From Defluviitaleaceae bacterium (GTDB lineage Bacteria > Bacillota > Clostridia > Lachnospirales > WRAX01), in assembly GCA_009780415.1 (NCBI GenBank), contig WRAC01000001.1:62001-126000 (forward strand): a stretch of 64,000 nucleotides of DNA, read 5' to 3'. This document shows positions 9,289-19,175 of the stretch, in pieces. Each line of letters opens with the position of its first letter. The stretch's first letter is position 1. The notes under the pieces are model-generated. The model was not told where the DNA came from and made no database searches. It was given only the letters and a program-made list of their open reading frames with translations. Both the position numbers and the translations under genes were made by a program.

Positions 9289-9534
9289 TTGACAATAAAT
9301 CGTTCCTGTACTACAATACACGCGGGATTTGTCCCATAGGCGTTGCTAAAAGCATACTTTATCGTAGTTCTAATTAAACTAATAATTTACATAGCAGATA
9401 TGTTTTCCAAAAGAAAATAACCGCCCATCTCTAGCCAGATAACGGTTATTTTCTACCAATTAATATCAGGCTAACCGCTTACCGGCAGCGCCTTTTTCTA
9501 TTCCTATTATACCTGAGGAAAAACATCCTGTCAA
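9289..9534. pseudogene. Type I TA unit D: toxin promoter and antisense promoter intact, internal deletion removes RBS and toxin N-terminus
   Basis: TTGACA-17-TACAAT at 9289-9317; junction ...AAAGCATACTTT|ATCGTAGTTC...; minus-strand TTGACA-17-TATAAT (9534-9506). Confidence 0.75.
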
Positions 9535-9557
9535 GGTATTTAAGCGGATTGCTCCGC

Positions 9558-10223
9558 CTACGCGAGCCTCTCCTCCAGAATCCTCAGATAATCATACTCC
9601 GCAAGGATCTCGCCGCTCATTACGCGCTCCCAGTACGCCGGGTCGTATTGGAAGCCCAGACGGTGGCACTTTGTGACCAGCACGCCCGCGAAAATGGCGT
9701 TGCGCATGCGGTTCCACTCGGCCTCGTTGTTGACGTAGAACAAAGGGCAGCTCTTGCCCGTTACGCAGTAATGGCGGAATACCTGCGAAAACGGGTCTAA
9801 ATTATGGCGGATGCAGATGTCCGCCGTTAAACCGATCAGAGCGCGGTATGTAACGGACGAAAACCGGCCGTCCGGCTTGGGATGGCATGTTTCGATGCCC
9901 AAAAGCCGGGAATTGTTCGTCCTCGCCATCTCGTTCCAGCTCGCGCCGAAGCTGCGCCCGGCATGAGCGGCGCGCTCGTTTTCCGGCACACAGCGCAGTA
10001 TCTCGCCCTGCAAGCCCACGATGTAATGCGCGCTTACCCTGTTGCCCGCGCTTCCATTCTCAAAGTAGTTACGGTTTGCCATTGCGCTGGAACCGGCGTT
10101 GCCCACGAAATGGATCACAACGCCCTGCGGGTCAAGCCTGGCGCCGCCTCTGCCCCTCTCGGCTCCCGGCGTCAATAACGCGTCCTTAATATTAATCTCC
10201 ATTTTTATCTCCCTTTTCCTCAA
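9558..10223 (-). CDS. Phage N-acetylmuramoyl-L-alanine amidase (endolysin)
   Basis: VIHFVGNAGSSAMANRNYFENGSAGNRVSAHYIVGLQGEILRCVPENERAAHAG. Confidence 0.85.
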   Translation of the reverse strand: MRKREIKMEINIKDALLTPGAERGRGGARLDPQGVVIHFVGNAGSSAMANRNYFENGSAGNRVSAHYIVGLQGEILRCVPENERAAHAGRSFGASWNEMARTNNSRLLGIETCHPKPDGRFSSVTYRALIGLTADICIRHNLDPFSQVFRHYCVTGKSCPLFYVNNEAEWNRMRNAIFAGVLVTKCHRLGFQYDPAYWERVMSGEILAEYDYLRILEERLA

Positions 10224-10647
10224 TTTTATTCCTTACCAGATGTATGAATTTACTCAGGAACGGTACCTCTATGCCCAGCTCGCCAAGGTTTTCCAGTATC
10301 GAGATCCCCTCGGTGGACAGCAGGTAACACACCGACAGCATACCGAAGAATGCCGGTAATTCAACACCAAGCCCGATATGAACCGCAACTTCGGCCACCA
10401 GGTAATCAATGCCGAAGGCGACGCCTATCAAAACAAAGTAGCACAGCTTTTTAATGAACCCCCAGAAAGCGTCGCGGCTGTTGAGGCTGCGCTGTTTGCA
10501 CGCGGCTATTATACCCGTTATATAATCGCCCGCCTCGAATGCTATGAGTAATAGAACAAGTGCTTGCCCAAGCCCTTCCGCGTAGTGCGCGGTCAACGCG
10601 CCAAGCGCCGAAGCCCCCGCCTTTATGCCGTTTTCGTAGTATTTCAT
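10192..10647 (-). CDS. Phage holin family protein
   Basis: DYITGIIAACKQRSLNSRDAFWGFIKKLCYFVLIGVAFGIDYLV, Phage_holin_4-like. Confidence 0.85.
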   Translation of the reverse strand: MKYYENGIKAGASALGALTAHYAEGLGQALVLLLIAFEAGDYITGIIAACKQRSLNSRDAFWGFIKKLCYFVLIGVAFGIDYLVAEVAVHIGLGVELPAFFGMLSVCYLLSTEGISILENLGELGIEVPFLSKFIHLVRNKIEEKGDKNGD

Positions 10648-12599
10648 AGCTCAATCCATCCCGAAACGGTTTCGGCGTACATGCTTGTATTATACTCAAT
10701 GTATCCGTCCTGTTCAATAATGTTTTCCGTAAAAGCGGACAGCTTCTGCCCGTAATCGGTTATAAGCGGGTGATCCGCGTAAAAACGCGCCCCGGCCTTG
10801 CATCGCATCATCCTGAAACGCGGCGGCGGCGGGGTAAAACACGTAATCGAACCGGTGCTTCCATGTACCGTCCCGAAATAGAAAATTCGGTTGTTATATA
10901 ACACGCCGCGCGTTGTGGCCACCGCACCCGGCGCGGGCATTATCCGCCCGAATTCCCATTTATCCGTATCCGCGCGGTAAATCATGCTCGTTCTGCTGGG
11001 CGCGGTGCCTGCCCCGTTAATAAAATATTTTCCGGGGGCTATGTTGAACGCCGCCCTTGCCGAGACCGTCATCAGCGCCCTACCCAGCCTGTTCCACGTA
11101 TTTTCCGCCGGAGCGTACGTCAAAACCGTGTCTGCGGCCGTATCCGCGCCAATAAAGTAAATCAGCCCGTTATAGACAAAAGCCGTTTGCGACGCCCGCC
11201 CCATTATCACAGGCGACTCTGACGACATACTCCAGGAATCATTTTCAATGTCGTAAATACGTATATTCCGCTGCATAACCAAGCCGCCCATCACGTAAAT
11301 ACGCCCGTTTAAAAGGACACTTACGGTGTTGGACATATCCCAGCCGGACGGGGCATCGGCACCCGCGCTGTAGGTACCGCTTACCGTATCAAAAATTCTG
11401 ATTGTACGCTGAGCGGCACTTTCGCCTCCGCCGAATATGTAGAATTTATCTTCGTCGCAAATTACGCTGCAATTTCCGCAATTCGTCGGCGTTGGCGGCC
11501 CGACGCTTAGTTCATGCGTTTCAAGGTCAAATATCAGTAAAATGTTTTGCGCGTTTAAAGTTCCGCAGCCGAAAATGTAAGCCTTTCCGTCATGCAGCCC
11601 CACTGCCGCCCCGTTCATCGGTATCGGCGCGTCCGGAAATATCCGCCAGCCGTGGTAAATTGAGGCCATGTTTGTTTGAAAGCTCTGAAACCCTGATTTT
11701 TCGGGCTCTGTGCCCTCCAAGGCCTCAGCCACGAATTGGCGCATAACGGTTTGCGTCACAAACTGCTCCGTGTCCAGAGATTTTTGCAAGGCCTCAAAGT
11801 TCTCCTTTATTTCCAAGCCTTCCAAATAAATCGTATTTATTTGCGCGACATGCTCATTTCCTTCAAGCACCTTGCCCTCAAGCAAATCAAGCTTTTCCTG
11901 AGCTTCGGATATCGCGCTTTCCACGGCTGCGTCAAGCCGCTTCAAGCCGTTTTCCGCCGCTTCAAGCATCACTTTCAGCTTTCCGCCGTCCGATTCGGTT
12001 GTCTCCAGAATTTCCTTCGCGTTTTGTATAACCGAATTTAATTCGGTGGTTATTTTTTCCATTTCCTCGGTTTCCAGCCCGAATGCCTCAAATACCTCCT
12101 CCAGCTCCGCAATACGCGCGTCAACTCCTTCAACCGCCGCGTCTACAGCCTTTGTGCCGTTTGCCGCCGCGGCAACCCTGTCGGCCAGCAATTTGCGCAA
12201 TCCCTCGATTTCGTCGTAGTAAAAGCGCCTGCTGTCCGATGAAAACCGTGCCAGCGTCGGCGTTACGGCAAAGTTAAAGTAATTCGTCGCCAAATTTCCG
12301 TCCGGCTCGAACGCCATGTCCAGCTGGCCCGTCACTGTTCCGTACCGGGCAAATGCCTCCGGCGGCGGGACGCATACGATTCCATCATCCTTTATCTGGC
12401 AATCGCAAGCCGCTACGGCATTGTTTTTATAGCTGAACGCGGCCCTGACGGCGGAAAACCGCCCATAATCCAGTTCCCTGGAGCCGTCAAAAACCCTAAA
12501 CCGAAAAACAACCGAATCCACATTTCCCTGATTAACCGAAATATTCGGTAACCGAATTTCTGAATCCCGCAGGTCCAATTCATATGTTCTTTCTATCAA
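10644..12599 (-). CDS. BppU-like baseplate/receptor-binding protein with C-terminal kelch-type propeller
   Basis: N-terminus resembles BppU_N; coiled-coil centre; repeated GGxxxxxxxxxxIYDxxxxxW kelch-like blades. Confidence 0.7.
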   Translation of the reverse strand: MIERTYELDLRDSEIRLPNISVNQGNVDSVVFRFRVFDGSRELDYGRFSAVRAAFSYKNNAVAACDCQIKDDGIVCVPPPEAFARYGTVTGQLDMAFEPDGNLATNYFNFAVTPTLARFSSDSRRFYYDEIEGLRKLLADRVAAAANGTKAVDAAVEGVDARIAELEEVFEAFGLETEEMEKITTELNSVIQNAKEILETTESDGGKLKVMLEAAENGLKRLDAAVESAISEAQEKLDLLEGKVLEGNEHVAQINTIYLEGLEIKENFEALQKSLDTEQFVTQTVMRQFVAEALEGTEPEKSGFQSFQTNMASIYHGWRIFPDAPIPMNGAAVGLHDGKAYIFGCGTLNAQNILLIFDLETHELSVGPPTPTNCGNCSVICDEDKFYIFGGGESAAQRTIRIFDTVSGTYSAGADAPSGWDMSNTVSVLLNGRIYVMGGLVMQRNIRIYDIENDSWSMSSESPVIMGRASQTAFVYNGLIYFIGADTAADTVLTYAPAENTWNRLGRALMTVSARAAFNIAPGKYFINGAGTAPSRTSMIYRADTDKWEFGRIMPAPGAVATTRGVLYNNRIFYFGTVHGSTGSITCFTPPPPRFRMMRCKAGARFYADHPLITDYGQKLSAFTENIIEQDGYIEYNTSMYAETVSGWIEL

Positions 12600-12632
12600 A
12601 TGTACCCCTCCTGTTTTAATATATTTCTCAAT

Positions 12633-12863
12633 TTACCTCCACCCGCCCATTATCACGCCGTTTACGATAATAACCCTGTCACCGGCGGCGGGAACATAGG
12701 ACTTTAGGAATTTGTAAGCTTTCTGTGAATTACCCGTCTCCCCGGCAAAGCGCAGAAACGGCTGTCCGGAAACGACGGAGGCCACAGTGGCATATTGCAC
12801 ATCGATCCCCGTATTCCTTTGTCCATTATTGAGCATTTTGCCATATTGCATATCCGATGTCAC
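12633..12863 (-). CDS. Small phage hypothetical protein
   Basis: ORF in phage operon, overlaps upstream gene end. Confidence 0.55.
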   Translation of the reverse strand: MTSDMQYGKMLNNGQRNTGIDVQYATVASVVSGQPFLRFAGETGNSQKAYKFLKSYVPAAGDRVIIVNGVIMGGWR

Positions 12864-13981
12864 AGCCGGATCACTCTCCTCGCCTCATGCGTCATCATTC
12901 CGCCGTTCCGTAAATCCATTTCCCACGCTGTTTCCACAAATTTTGCCGGCGTATCAAGCACTTCAGGTATATTGAGGAACAACGTTCCGAAGCAGCCATG
13001 CCCGGGCATCACAGGCGTTTTAAAATGCAGCCTTGACCCTGCGATGCTTTTTTCAATGGCTGACCTCTTGGTGAATATGTCCAATGTTTCCTGGTCATTA
13101 ATATTGTTCAATTGTTCATAATCTACAATATTTCGCCCCCTGCGTACAGTAGACAATGGGTTCTGCGGATTGCTGTTAATATAAGTGGATGATATCTCTT
13201 CCCTGTTAACATTCAGCGCCACACGCGTGAATATGTTAGCGCGTCCCGTAAATTCAGCGTTTTCTGTGAAGCTTGGGTACAGAACGCTGCCCGTCAAGCT
13301 CGAATAACTCAAATCCACCTTTCTCTCCGCCGGGTCAATATACGAAAAACTGCACAAAACCCCCGTTTCGTCGGCAAAAATAGGCGTATAGTTCATCTGC
13401 CTCAGGATTTCGTTTACGACATCACGTTTTTTCATACCCGTAGGATACTCCGCATCATCGGCAAATACTTTATTAGACGCAGCAATTTTACTAAATAATA
13501 TGCCTGATGATGCCAATATCCGTTCAACAGTACCAATATAAGGGCTTCCGCGGGATATGTAAAATCTATTCGTGAACCTGTCCTCCTCAAGGATAACTGT
13601 TTTGTCATAAGCCCCTATTATCAAGCTTTTCGACGCTCCAACAATCCTGTATCTGGGGCTTGACAGCAAAAACACGCCCAGCGGCCACTCAACCGTCCCT
13701 CCCTTTGGCATATGAAGCACAAACCAGGGCCTCAGCTTGTCCGACAAAAAGTCGATCTTCTGGCGCCATTCCGCTGACAGTTCGAAAACAGCGGAGCGCA
13801 TAACGGCGCGGTTTTCCCCATAACTCACGCGTCCTGATTTGCATTCAACCTCTCCGATCTTCATCTCATTTCTGTTCAACAACTCAAAACGGAACGAAAC
13901 TTTTCGGGTGCCGCGTTTCATATGCAATTCGTTCATTATTTCATGTTTTGAGTATCCTTTTTTGTTAATTATGCTATTCAC
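12860..13981 (-). CDS. Phage tail/baseplate hub-like structural protein
   Basis: Position and hub-like pattern (VERILASSGI...YPTGMKKRDVVNEILRQMNYTPIFADETG). Confidence 0.55.
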   Translation of the reverse strand: MNSIINKKGYSKHEIMNELHMKRGTRKVSFRFELLNRNEMKIGEVECKSGRVSYGENRAVMRSAVFELSAEWRQKIDFLSDKLRPWFVLHMPKGGTVEWPLGVFLLSSPRYRIVGASKSLIIGAYDKTVILEEDRFTNRFYISRGSPYIGTVERILASSGILFSKIAASNKVFADDAEYPTGMKKRDVVNEILRQMNYTPIFADETGVLCSFSYIDPAERKVDLSYSSLTGSVLYPSFTENAEFTGRANIFTRVALNVNREEISSTYINSNPQNPLSTVRRGRNIVDYEQLNNINDQETLDIFTKRSAIEKSIAGSRLHFKTPVMPGHGCFGTLFLNIPEVLDTPAKFVETAWEMDLRNGGMMTHEARRVIRL

Positions 13982-13990
13982 CGCCCTCTA

Positions 13991-16015
13991 TCAATTTGTT
14001 TCAGTCTCAACAAACACGAAGTTAACGATAACATATCCGGGTTCAGCCGCAACCGACCGAACTTTACCCGAAATAATACCGAACGCCGAACCGAATCTCC
14101 TGTCGCATAAACATAAAATTCCGTCGCTTAACGCGAATTCGGTTAACATTTCATAATCCAGCATATTGCACAAATATGACAGAAATAATACCCTGGATTC
14201 ACAGCTTCCAATTTCTGTAACCGGCCTTTTCCTGCCTATTAACTTAGTCAGCACCTTGTCCCTGGATACCTCAGCCGCTTTCGGTTCCTCACCCGGCGCA
14301 AGCATCGTCAGCGCAATTAATTTTTCCGGCCTATCCTTTATAAAAATGATTGTTTCATTGAAATCAACCAAAGCGTCAGCCTTATCCGATTCCGAATATC
14401 CATTCCCTTCATTTTCAATAAGCCGCGTAAAATACGTATATTTTATTCCGGGTGATGCCGTGAAATCCGTATAAACACATTCTATAAACCTGTCAAATTG
14501 TTTATAATGCTTGTCCAGCATTATTTGTTCAATTTGTATATATTCATCAGTACCTGCATTTGACCTGAATACTTCCAACTTATAGAATTCGGTTTTTAAA
14601 TCATACATAATTCGGTTAATCAGCTTAATACCGATTCGGTTGTTATCAACAATATTAAGCTTTATATCCGGCACAAATTTACCCGAGACCGAAAACGCCA
14701 GCGCAGCCCATCCGGAATATAATCCGTATTCATTTCTTATACGCATTTTAACCGAATAATTACCATCGGGAAACAGAATTTCGGTTTTATAGGTAAAGCT
14801 GCCGTCGAAAGCGACATCACCGGTTTCGCTCCAAACATCACCGTTTGCGTTATAAAACATCATTTCCCAGCTCATAGCATTTACAGCCGAAAACGTTACA
14901 ACCGGGCGGTTTATGCTGCTGACAGCAACGATTACGGGGGTTTGCGGCGTACCAATCACCCAAAAAGCCGCCACATCGCTCCAAGGCCCCAAATCGCCCA
15001 ACTGCCCCGTAGCGCGTACCTGCCATTCAACCGTACTCTGTCCGGTTATGGATTCGGTTAAAAGGCTTGTAACGCCGTTCGTAATTCGGTTAACCCAATT
15101 TCCGCCTGAAATCCTATATCTCACATCAAACCGCGAAGCGCGTAAATCGTACTGTGAGTTATACCTCCATTCAAGCAAAGCTCCCGAAGCGGCTTCCACA
15201 GCGACATTCACCGGATACACCAACAGCGGAGCAAGCGGCGGGGTCGATGCCAAAACGAAGCTTGCAATCTCCGAAAACTCCGACGTTCCAAGGTTACTAA
15301 CCGTTTGCACGCGCCAAGTAACCGAATTTCCGCTGGCAAAAGAACCGGGCGCAAACATATGGCTGTTATTAATATTCGGTAGGTTGAGCTGCTGCCAATT
15401 ACCCGAATTTACCCTATATTGCAATACACTTCGTTGTTGCTCGTCCCTCGGAGCGCTTGAATTTCGGTTAAATCGCCAACTCAACTGAATTTCCGAATTC
15501 GGGTGTCGGTTTACGCCTCCATTCGGTTGCAATGTATCCGGCGTTCTTGGCTCAAAAGTCTGATAACCAACCCGAAGCTCACAAAGCGAATAGTTGCAAT
15601 GCAAAAACCCATTACTGGTGTTACTTGGGTAAAAGCCTATACTATAAGCGATATTGCTTGGAAAATGCGTAAACAGCTCCGCTTCCCTTACTACATCAAT
15701 ATTAATGTATTGCGCGGAGCCCGTCATGCCCGTGCGCGTAAATTCGGTTGACACTCGGTAATCATTAACCGAATTAAACACAAACCCGCCGACTTCAAGA
15801 CGCCCTGTACCGTTCAGCAGCGTTTGCGTCTCGAAACGCAGGCGTAGCATCATACTTGTAATTCTCGCGCCGCTTAAATCCGGCTGCTGGAAAATCAATC
15901 CGCCCGTATTGAACACGCCGCCCGTATGACCAATCCGCGTGGATTGCCCGCTTACAATGGGTATTATATTATTACTGCTATTAACCAAAAGGCCGTTCAC
16001 CGGCTTCAAAACCAC
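13991..16015 (-). CDS. Phage structural protein with fibronectin-III-like repeats
   Basis: Repeated WRVQTVSNLGTSEFSE / WQVRATGQLGDLGPWSD FnIII-like segments. Confidence 0.6.
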   Translation of the reverse strand: MVLKPVNGLLVNSSNNIIPIVSGQSTRIGHTGGVFNTGGLIFQQPDLSGARITSMMLRLRFETQTLLNGTGRLEVGGFVFNSVNDYRVSTEFTRTGMTGSAQYINIDVVREAELFTHFPSNIAYSIGFYPSNTSNGFLHCNYSLCELRVGYQTFEPRTPDTLQPNGGVNRHPNSEIQLSWRFNRNSSAPRDEQQRSVLQYRVNSGNWQQLNLPNINNSHMFAPGSFASGNSVTWRVQTVSNLGTSEFSEIASFVLASTPPLAPLLVYPVNVAVEAASGALLEWRYNSQYDLRASRFDVRYRISGGNWVNRITNGVTSLLTESITGQSTVEWQVRATGQLGDLGPWSDVAAFWVIGTPQTPVIVAVSSINRPVVTFSAVNAMSWEMMFYNANGDVWSETGDVAFDGSFTYKTEILFPDGNYSVKMRIRNEYGLYSGWAALAFSVSGKFVPDIKLNIVDNNRIGIKLINRIMYDLKTEFYKLEVFRSNAGTDEYIQIEQIMLDKHYKQFDRFIECVYTDFTASPGIKYTYFTRLIENEGNGYSESDKADALVDFNETIIFIKDRPEKLIALTMLAPGEEPKAAEVSRDKVLTKLIGRKRPVTEIGSCESRVLFLSYLCNMLDYEMLTEFALSDGILCLCDRRFGSAFGIISGKVRSVAAEPGYVIVNFVFVETETN

Positions 16016-16030
16016 ATCATGCTGAGCTAT

Positions 16031-16315
16031 TTACTCCACTCCCCTTATCACAAGGCTTGTGTGCGCTGGATCCTCATTAGCACTTTCCATCAGCCATTCA
16101 CGCAACGTCAAAAGCTGGATTTCATCAAATTCTTTAAGTATTTTCAAAACCTCCGCGACCTCCTCCAGCTCATCTAAATAGTATTCTAATCTTGTACATA
16201 ACGCATATATTTCCTCGTTATTTTTGTACACATTTACCTCCCATTTAATATTCGGATTCTTCGTTACCAAAAAAATAAATCTGAAAAGGCGGTTTCGTTT
16301 TATCAAAAAACTCAC
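16031..16315 (-). CDS. Small phage hypothetical protein
   Basis: ORF in phage operon. Confidence 0.45.
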   Translation of the reverse strand: MSFLIKRNRLFRFIFLVTKNPNIKWEVNVYKNNEEIYALCTRLEYYLDELEEVAEVLKILKEFDEIQLLTLREWLMESANEDPAHTSLVIRGVE

Positions 16316-16856
16316 CCGAATGCGGGATAAACCGAATTTTTATTCCATTTTCGGTTTCTTGCCTAGCGTCGAAGCTTATACCGCCGACATTTACCGCATT
16401 CCGCAGCTCTATCGCGATAAGCCCCCCATTGCTCAAATCACCTATCCATACGAGATTCTCAACATATTGATTTAAAAGTATCTTCCGTATGTCCAGCACC
16501 GCCATATTCAATTCCTGACTATCTATAACCGAATTCGGTAAGAAGCGTGTTAATATATCCGGCGCAAACTCCGCCAATGTTGCGGAAAGTTCAATATCCC
16601 ATCCCCGAATCACTGTTGAGTTAACCGAACCAAATAACTCGCCATCCTCCCTATACCTACGAAAGACAGGCTGGGAGCGGAATACAAAGCCGTCCCTTGT
16701 CGCGCCTAAGAAATTTTCACCGTCCGACAGCAATTCGTTTATTCTTTCCTTAACATCCGCAACTCTCTTCAGATCCCGCAAATTAAAATCCGAAAAAAGT
16801 AGTCCGGCGTTGATTTGCAGCCTTTTATGCGTTTCCTTACTTGTAAATTTCAGCAT
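16245..16856 (-). CDS. Phage hypothetical (tail/baseplate) protein
   Basis: ORF in phage structural operon. Confidence 0.6.
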   Translation of the reverse strand: MLKFTSKETHKRLQINAGLLFSDFNLRDLKRVADVKERINELLSDGENFLGATRDGFVFRSQPVFRRYREDGELFGSVNSTVIRGWDIELSATLAEFAPDILTRFLPNSVIDSQELNMAVLDIRKILLNQYVENLVWIGDLSNGGLIAIELRNAVNVGGISFDARQETENGIKIRFIPHSGEFFDKTKPPFQIYFFGNEESEY

Positions 16857-16865
16857 TTTTTCTCC

Positions 16866-17276
16866 TTATCCCGATTCGTCCGTATAACAGCTCAAGGTAT
16901 AGTAAAATATCCGGTCCTTTGACAAGTTATCTGAATTCGGTTCCGCCTCGGTAAATTGTCTTGTCCTACCCAACCGAATATAACCGAATCCATTTGGCAG
17001 TTTTATCATTACCCCTTCCGCTGGAAACGCTCGCGTAATCTGCGCAATTAAATCATTAATGATTGTAAAATCCTCCGAAAAGGTATAAATTACGGCCTTT
17101 TCACTGCTCTTACCAAATATCTGGCACGACGAAATCGTATATGTAATATAAGGTTTTTTAATGCCTTTAGGCACGTAATTCTGTACAAAAGCCGGAATCC
17201 CGAATCCATTCCAAAATTCATGTAATGCATTCGCAGCAGCGCAAAAAACCGAATTTATATTACTCATCACCATCAC
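16866..17276 (-). CDS. Phage hypothetical (tail completion-like) protein
   Basis: ORF in head-tail region; LHEFWNGFGIPAFVQNYVPKGIKKPYITYTI. Confidence 0.5.
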   Translation of the reverse strand: MMVMSNINSVFCAAANALHEFWNGFGIPAFVQNYVPKGIKKPYITYTISSCQIFGKSSEKAVIYTFSEDFTIINDLIAQITRAFPAEGVMIKLPNGFGYIRLGRTRQFTEAEPNSDNLSKDRIFYYTLSCYTDESG

Positions 17277-17652
17277 CGCCTCCCGGCATTTCAGTTTTTA
17301 TTACTCCGCACATTTGTAGCTTCAAGCCTGATATATCAGGCGTCACGCGCGATTCAGGATTCGTCAGAATCCTGTATGTAGAGCCATCCCCAAGCCTTTT
17401 CACAAAATCGTCGAATACCGGAATTTCATAATCCATGCCTCTTTGTATGTACAACGAGTATCTTTCCGCTACATCCACTATTTGACCAACCGAATTTGTT
17501 CCATTGCCGCTTACTTCTTTTTCCCTCGACAATGTGATAGCCGCCCGAAATATCGGCCCTTTTTCCCACGATACCCTGATTACGCCGTCAACCGATTTTT
17601 CAATAACCCTTGAATATAACCGAAAATCCTCGGTAAAATCTGCTAAAGCCAA
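17260..17652 (-). CDS. Phage hypothetical (head-tail joining region) protein
   Basis: Position after capsid cassette. Confidence 0.5.
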   Translation of the reverse strand: MALADFTEDFRLYSRVIEKSVDGVIRVSWEKGPIFRAAITLSREKEVSGNGTNSVGQIVDVAERYSLYIQRGMDYEIPVFDDFVKRLGDGSTYRILTNPESRVTPDISGLKLQMCGVIKTEMPGGGDGDE

Positions 17653-17703
17653 CCTATCCCTCCTATCTCAAGTGAAGGGGCTTTTTACAGCCCCCTCAGA
17701 CAA

Positions 17704-18156
17704 TCAAAACACGTGCAACAGCGGATCAGACATCTTCCGGTATCTATTCAGACTTTTGGCAAACTCCGTTTCCCAGCTGCCTCTGCCCTTTTCAACCGTA
17801 TAACGGTATTCACCGAATTGCTCCGATAATATATTTCCTTTCGGTGATCTCTTACCGAATTCTTCAATTTCGGTTACCAACTCCAAAAAATCTATGGGAA
17901 TATTCAACCGAAAAGCTGATGTATAAATTCGGTTAACTGTTTTATTGAGCGTAAAATATGATTCTTCATCACTTTTATAATCTTTGTGCAATATGTACAC
18001 CGAATTTCTATCAACACCTGCAAGGTAAACATAATCACCCGACTGAAAATCTTCCGATAATTTAATCTTTCCGTCCTTCACCACAATTTCACCGTTAACA
18101 CAGTAACCATCCCAAAACATGTTCCGTACTTCGCGCATAATCGTCAAAAGCATCAA
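17704..18156 (-). CDS. Phage hypothetical protein (head-tail region)
   Basis: ORF immediately downstream of capsid. Confidence 0.55.
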   Translation of the reverse strand: MMLLTIMREVRNMFWDGYCVNGEIVVKDGKIKLSEDFQSGDYVYLAGVDRNSVYILHKDYKSDEESYFTLNKTVNRIYTSAFRLNIPIDFLELVTEIEEFGKRSPKGNILSEQFGEYRYTVEKGRGSWETEFAKSLNRYRKMSDPLLHVF

Positions 18157-18187
18157 TTTGCCTCCTTTTCACTGTTTAAAAAGGTGT

Positions 18188-19087
18188 TTATTGTATAGTA
18201 TGCTTAATTTCGATCATACCAATGTTCTTATTCTCATGCACGCGGTTCCAGTTTACGGGATTACGAAGTTCCGCATTTGAAGGTGATTCACCAGAAACAA
18301 CCGCTCCGGTAAACGCAATTCCAAGCGGATGCATGATTAAGGCTTTACGTGTAATGAGGTAATCTTCGCTCAATAACGCGCTTCTGCTCACTTCAACCGG
18401 TGTCATATCCACAGGCGTTCCGTCGCCGCGTCCAATAGCCCCTTCTGCCAGAAGATATGTAGAGAATACTTTCCCCGCTTCGTCATATTGCACAGAATCA
18501 TCCACAATTACATCATACCCAAGATACTCAGCAATCCTCGCTCCTGTAGACGGCCGCATAAACGTGATCAAATCCTGCTTCTGCAAGCTCGTATACACCG
18601 CGCTGTGCATCACAATCGCGTGTAATTGACCGAATACGTCACCGAGTAGCTGCTTTGCGTCAAGCACCATTTCCGCGTTAAGCGCCCCCGGATTAGCCGC
18701 GCCGAACACATGCCCGGACATCCCAGGAGACGCGAAAGCCCCTGCCAGTGAGGATACCAGCACTTTCTGCTCATCGCGTACCCAATATTCCGCAACCATT
18801 TCCGCAATCGCCGCAAGCGCGCTGTCTCCCGCTATCGCGGACGCCAATTCCCTAATACTCCATGCCGCGGCGCGGAAATTAATTGCCGCCACATCGGCCC
18901 GAGCCGTCACAGGCGTTGGGTTTAAGGCTCCCGTCATGCTTAAAACCTCACTGTCAACCGAAATTCGGTTCCAATAAGGCATATTTACGGTACGCCCTCC
19001 CCTACTGGCCAAATTCGCCAGAGCCTCTGAATTCACTACCGCTCCCGACCTTATCAAAGGCGATTTTTCCGCCACTTTCTCACGCAC
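18188..19087 (-). CDS. Phage major capsid protein
   Basis: Position and sequence (LLGDVFGQLHAIVMHSAVYTSLQKQDLI...VIVDDSV), between scaffold and head-tail genes. Confidence 0.8.
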   Translation of the reverse strand: MREKVAEKSPLIRSGAVVNSEALANLASRGGRTVNMPYWNRISVDSEVLSMTGALNPTPVTARADVAAINFRAAAWSIRELASAIAGDSALAAIAEMVAEYWVRDEQKVLVSSLAGAFASPGMSGHVFGAANPGALNAEMVLDAKQLLGDVFGQLHAIVMHSAVYTSLQKQDLITFMRPSTGARIAEYLGYDVIVDDSVQYDEAGKVFSTYLLAEGAIGRGDGTPVDMTPVEVSRSALLSEDYLITRKALIMHPLGIAFTGAVVSGESPSNAELRNPVNWNRVHENKNIGMIEIKHTIQ

Positions 19088-19175
19088 ATAAGCCGCAAAT
19101 ACCGTGGGTTCAATTATTTCATTGATTTTATTAATGATATATACTCCTCCAATATTTTTATTTAACCGAATTCGG

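Noticed and set aside
7262-9534. Repeat array considered as CRISPR or transposon array
   Set aside because: Units are whole sense/antisense promoter-toxin-terminator modules, not short repeats with spacers; no transposase.
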